From positions 5,733 to 13,315 of the forward strand of contig DLXM01000189.1 of assembly GCA_003448835.1 (NCBI GenBank): 7,583 nucleotides of DNA, in the 5' to 3' direction. Positions 5,653-7,583 of the stretch are shown here, piece after piece (the first letter of the stretch is position 1; each line of letters begins with the position of its first letter). Below the pieces are notes generated by a model. It had not been told where the DNA came from and ran no database searches. It saw only the letters and a program-made list of their open reading frames with translations. The position numbers were made by a program, and so were the translations under genes. Source of the stretch: Bacteroidota bacterium. GTDB taxonomy: Bacteria; Bacteroidota; Rhodothermia; Balneolales; HLUCCA01.

Positions 5653-7305
5653 CTAATACCTCGAATAAACCGTTTTTCCACCGACTACTGTTTTCATGAT
5701 GCGGGCAAAGCGAATTTCTGTTGGATCAATCTCGATTAGATCCCGATCAACGACGACATAATCAGCTAATTTACCAGCTTCTAACGTACCCTTTTTATCT
5801 TCTTCAAAAGAGGCATAAGCTGCACTTCGGGTATATGCAGTTAAGGCGTCCTCAACCGTGACTTTTTGTTCCGGAACCCATCCATCCGGATTCGCATCAT
5901 CCAGCGTTTGTCGGGTCACAGCAGCGTAGATTCCTTCAAGTGGTGTTGGCGGTGCAACAAACCAGTCACTACCAAATGCTACAACGGCGCCTGCATCCAA
6001 CAAGGATTTGAATGCATACGTAGTTTTAATGCGTTCCGGACCAATAACTCGTTCTGCCCATCGACCATCATCTATAGCATGATATGGTTGCATACTTGCG
6101 ATCACTTCCAAATCAGCAAATCGCTGAATATCATCCGGAGCAATGTGTTGAGCATGTTCGATTCTGAATCGACGATCTTTTGGACCATTTTCTTCCAGTA
6201 TGCGAGCAAAATTGTCTAATAAAAATCCGTTTGCTTTGTCGCCGATCGCATGAATCATAACTTGCAATCCGGCTTCATCAGCTGACTTTGTCCAAGTGTA
6301 TAGGTCATCTTCTGTCGAAACAAAAAATCCGGAATCTCCCTGGGTGTCCGTATAAGGTTCATGAAATGCAGCTGTATGAGACCCCAGAGACCCATCCACA
6401 AAACCTTTTAATCCACCGATTTGGATCCACTCATCCCCTTTGCCTTGCTCATCAACCATCGTTTTAACCCGCTCCCATCGACTCAAAGGCATAACCCCAT
6501 AATATCGTGTAATCAATTCACCTCGCTCATGAGTGCGTCTGATTCCATCCAACTCTGCGGACATATCATGTACTGATGTCACTCCGTTGGAGGCCACATA
6601 ATTCATCGCCGCTTTAAGTGCCCGGTCGATTTCATCCGCGGAAGCCTCCGGAATATGGGGATAAATCAATGACTCCGCATTATCTTTAAATATTCCGGTC
6701 AAACGACCATCCGAATCCCGAACTATGCTACCACCATCAACATCAGCCACATCATTTGAAATTCCTGCAAGTTCAAGTACTTTCGAATTTGCCAGGGACA
6801 TGTGTCCGTCTAATCGAGTTACAAACACAGGGTGATCCGGAGTCAATTCGTCGATCCAATCTCGATGAGGCAATTCACCACCCCAATTTTCATGGTCCCA
6901 ATCCCCGCCAAGAATCCAGGTTCCAGCAGGAACGGTCTTAGCAAAATCTCCAATTCTGGATGCAAATTCTTCAGGAGTCTTGGCATCGCGTAACTGCACC
7001 GACGCTAAATTCATCCCACCTTGTAAAAAATGCACATGCGTATCGATGAATCCGGGTGTTATAAATTTGCCGTAGGACTCTTCTACATTTGTATTAATAC
7101 CTCGAAATTCAAGTATCTCATCGTTTGATCCAACACCGAGAATGACATCTCCTTTGATTGCCATTGCTTGTGCAAAGGGTTGATCCGGATTTCCGGTCCA
7201 GATTCTGGCATCGGTTATAATTGTGTCGGCAGTTCTTTGATTACCACAACTCGAAATCAATATCACGTAGAAAAGAAAACTTACATTTCGAAATAATTTG
7301 AACAT
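5653..7305 (-). CDS. YtcJ-like metal-dependent amidohydrolase (Amidohydro_3), predicted lipoprotein
   Basis: 550 residues. The N-terminus is a lipoprotein signal: MFKLFRN, a hydrophobic core, then lipobox ISSC with C20 as the lipidated residue, so the enzyme acts outside the cytoplasm, attached to a membrane. The TIM-barrel amidohydrolase follows: HxH at H90/H92 in GFIDTHVHF, a likely carboxylated lysine K300 in GGLKGFVDGSLGSHTA, H352 (MIHAIGD), H384 (RIEHAQH) and D447 (FGSDW). The C-terminal beta-sandwich piece is GTLEAGKLADYVVVDRD (about 497-513). These match the YtcJ/NfdA group, which hydrolyses N-formyl, N-acyl or related C-N bonds; the substrate of most members is unknown. The length is usual for the group. 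It ends 170 bp before the ArsR start and has no obvious link to the downstream operon. GAGTG before the ATG is a weak ribosome site. A possible but weak promoter, TTGGAT-18 bp-TATACA, lies within 60 bp upstream. The family call is firm; the substrate is unknown. Confidence 0.93.
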   Translation of the reverse strand: MFKLFRNVSFLFYVILISSCGNQRTADTIITDARIWTGNPDQPFAQAMAIKGDVILGVGSNDEILEFRGINTNVEESYGKFITPGFIDTHVHFLQGGMNLASVQLRDAKTPEEFASRIGDFAKTVPAGTWILGGDWDHENWGGELPHRDWIDELTPDHPVFVTRLDGHMSLANSKVLELAGISNDVADVDGGSIVRDSDGRLTGIFKDNAESLIYPHIPEASADEIDRALKAAMNYVASNGVTSVHDMSAELDGIRRTHERGELITRYYGVMPLSRWERVKTMVDEQGKGDEWIQIGGLKGFVDGSLGSHTAAFHEPYTDTQGDSGFFVSTEDDLYTWTKSADEAGLQVMIHAIGDKANGFLLDNFARILEENGPKDRRFRIEHAQHIAPDDIQRFADLEVIASMQPYHAIDDGRWAERVIGPERIKTTYAFKSLLDAGAVVAFGSDWFVAPPTPLEGIYAAVTRQTLDDANPDGWVPEQKVTVEDALTAYTRSAAYASFEEDKKGTLEAGKLADYVVVDRDLIEIDPTEIRFARIMKTVVGGKTVYSRY

Positions 7306-7369
7306 AACACTCAGATTAATTGATGGATAAAGACTTTGACATTGTATATCAACAAAAATAACATCGATC

Positions 7370-7393
7370 CAACCACTTCAACCACTTCAACCA
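7370..7393. repeat. Short 9-bp tandem repeat upstream of the amidohydrolase
   Basis: The 9-bp period (AACCACTTC on the plus strand) is kept exactly over 24 bp, about 2.7 copies. It sits between the two divergent genes, upstream of the weak TTGGAT box for the amidohydrolase. It may be a direct-repeat regulator site or simple slippage. Confidence 0.6.
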
Positions 7394-7395
7394 AC

Positions 7396-7434
7396 AATCT
7401 ACTTAATCCACTGCAAATAGAAAAAAAGTAGATT
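7396..7434. repeat. 9-bp inverted repeat with 21-nt spacer in the divergent intergenic region
   Basis: AATCTACTT (7396-7404) and its exact reverse complement AAGTAGATT (7426-7434) are separated by 21 nt. The core TCTACTT occurs once more at 7463-7469, closer to the start of the plus-strand gene. It could be a regulator site set or a weak hairpin. No U-tract follows on the plus strand, so it is not a standard terminator in that direction. Confidence 0.5.
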
Positions 7435-7435
7435 A

Positions 7436-7449
7436 TTTGTTTAAACAAA
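7436..7449. promoter_or_regulatory. Perfect 14-bp palindrome, possible operator upstream of the LLM oxidoreductase gene
   Basis: TTTGTTTAAACAAA is its own exact reverse complement, centred about 43 bp before the plus-strand ATG at 7486. Its place between two divergent genes suits a dimeric regulator (MarR or TetR type, for example), but no regulator of that type is in the window. I found no convincing -35/-10 pair for the plus-strand gene. Confidence 0.45.
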
Positions 7450-7475
7450 CGTATTTTACATTTCTACTTTAAAAT

Positions 7476-7480
7476 AGGAA
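7476..7480 (+). promoter_or_regulatory. Shine-Dalgarno site of the LLM oxidoreductase gene
   Basis: AGGAA followed by a 5-nt spacer (ATATT) and ATG at 7486. It is the only clear Shine-Dalgarno seen before any gene in this window, and it supports this start. Confidence 0.65.
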
Positions 7481-7485
7481 ATATT

Positions 7486-7583
7486 ATGGAATTAGGTGTA
7501 TTTACATTCGTTGACAACACCCCAAATCCACAGACCGGAAAAACATTATCGCCGACAAAACGTCTGCAAAATCTGATGGAAGA
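7486..7583 (+). CDS. LLM class (luciferase-like) flavin-dependent oxidoreductase, N-terminal fragment cut by window edge
   Basis: Thirty-two codons and two bases are visible. The protein begins MELGVFTFVDNTPNPQTGK and continues TLSPTKRLQNLMEE. This matches the first beta-strand and following loop of a bacterial luciferase-like monooxygenase subgroup that begins MELG-xx-TF-xD-xxPDP-xTG, with a helix rich in leucine and acidic residues next. Family members are TIM barrels that use reduced FMN or F420 to oxidise small substrates; which cofactor and substrate apply here cannot be told from this piece. The start is supported by AGGAA five bases upstream. The gene is transcribed away from the amidohydrolase across a 180-bp region with palindromes and repeats, so the two may share regulation. 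The call rests only on the N-terminal motif. Confidence 0.72.
   Translation, partial: MELGVFTFVDNTPNPQTGKTLSPTKRLQNLME

Noticed and set aside
5866..6219. 117-residue plus-strand open frame
   Set aside because: Antisense to the amidohydrolase catalytic region; the composition is that of a shadow frame and there is no ribosome site.
6756..6941. 61-residue plus-strand open frame
   Set aside because: Antisense to the amidohydrolase N-terminal half, with no recognisable domain.
1..7583. CRISPR arrays, tRNA/rRNA genes, insertion sequences and phage genes
   Set aside because: No regularly spaced repeats, no cloverleaf or rRNA-like stretches and no transposase or phage-type proteins are seen on either strand.

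Overview
The window comes from a Gram-negative bacterium, most likely of the Bacteroidota/Balneolota/Rhodothermota group. The evidence is a Wzi-type outer-membrane barrel with a signal peptide, a lipobox lipoprotein, an AlkB and a CxC-type ArsR repressor that both read like the forms common in that group, moderate-to-low GC by eye, and genes mostly without a clear Shine-Dalgarno sequence. The phylum call is an inference from protein style; no marker gene is present.

Six of the seven genes lie on the minus strand. Read in their own direction from the right, they begin with a YtcJ-like metal-dependent amidohydrolase that carries a lipoprotein signal (7305 to 5653). Next is a small ArsR-family repressor (5482 to 5153), whose start I move inward from the longest possible frame. 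Upstream of it is a sigma70-like promoter whose -10 box lies inside a perfect 14-bp palindrome. Then come four tightly spaced genes: an AlkB-type di-iron membrane hydroxylase (5025 to 3979), a family 25 glycosyltransferase (3951 to 3232), a cyclic-peptide/siderophore-type ABC exporter of the PvdE/SyrD/YojI family (3189 to 1570) and a Wzi-like outer-membrane barrel (1554 to beyond the left edge). The gaps between these four are 27, 42 and 15 bp, so they look like one transcription unit, possibly including the repressor 127 bp upstream.

On the right, a 180-bp intergenic region with short repeats and palindromes separates the amidohydrolase from a divergent plus-strand gene. Only the first 32 codons of that gene are present; they read as a luciferase-like (LLM class) flavin-dependent oxidoreductase.

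The most interesting feature is the four-gene set. A hydrocarbon or acyl-chain hydroxylase, a sugar transferase, an inner-membrane exporter and an outer-membrane surface-glycan protein together could make, export and display or secrete a hydroxylated glycoconjugate, with an ArsR repressor in front. This is inference from gene order and family identity; no substrate gene, rubredoxin or peptide synthetase is visible in the window.
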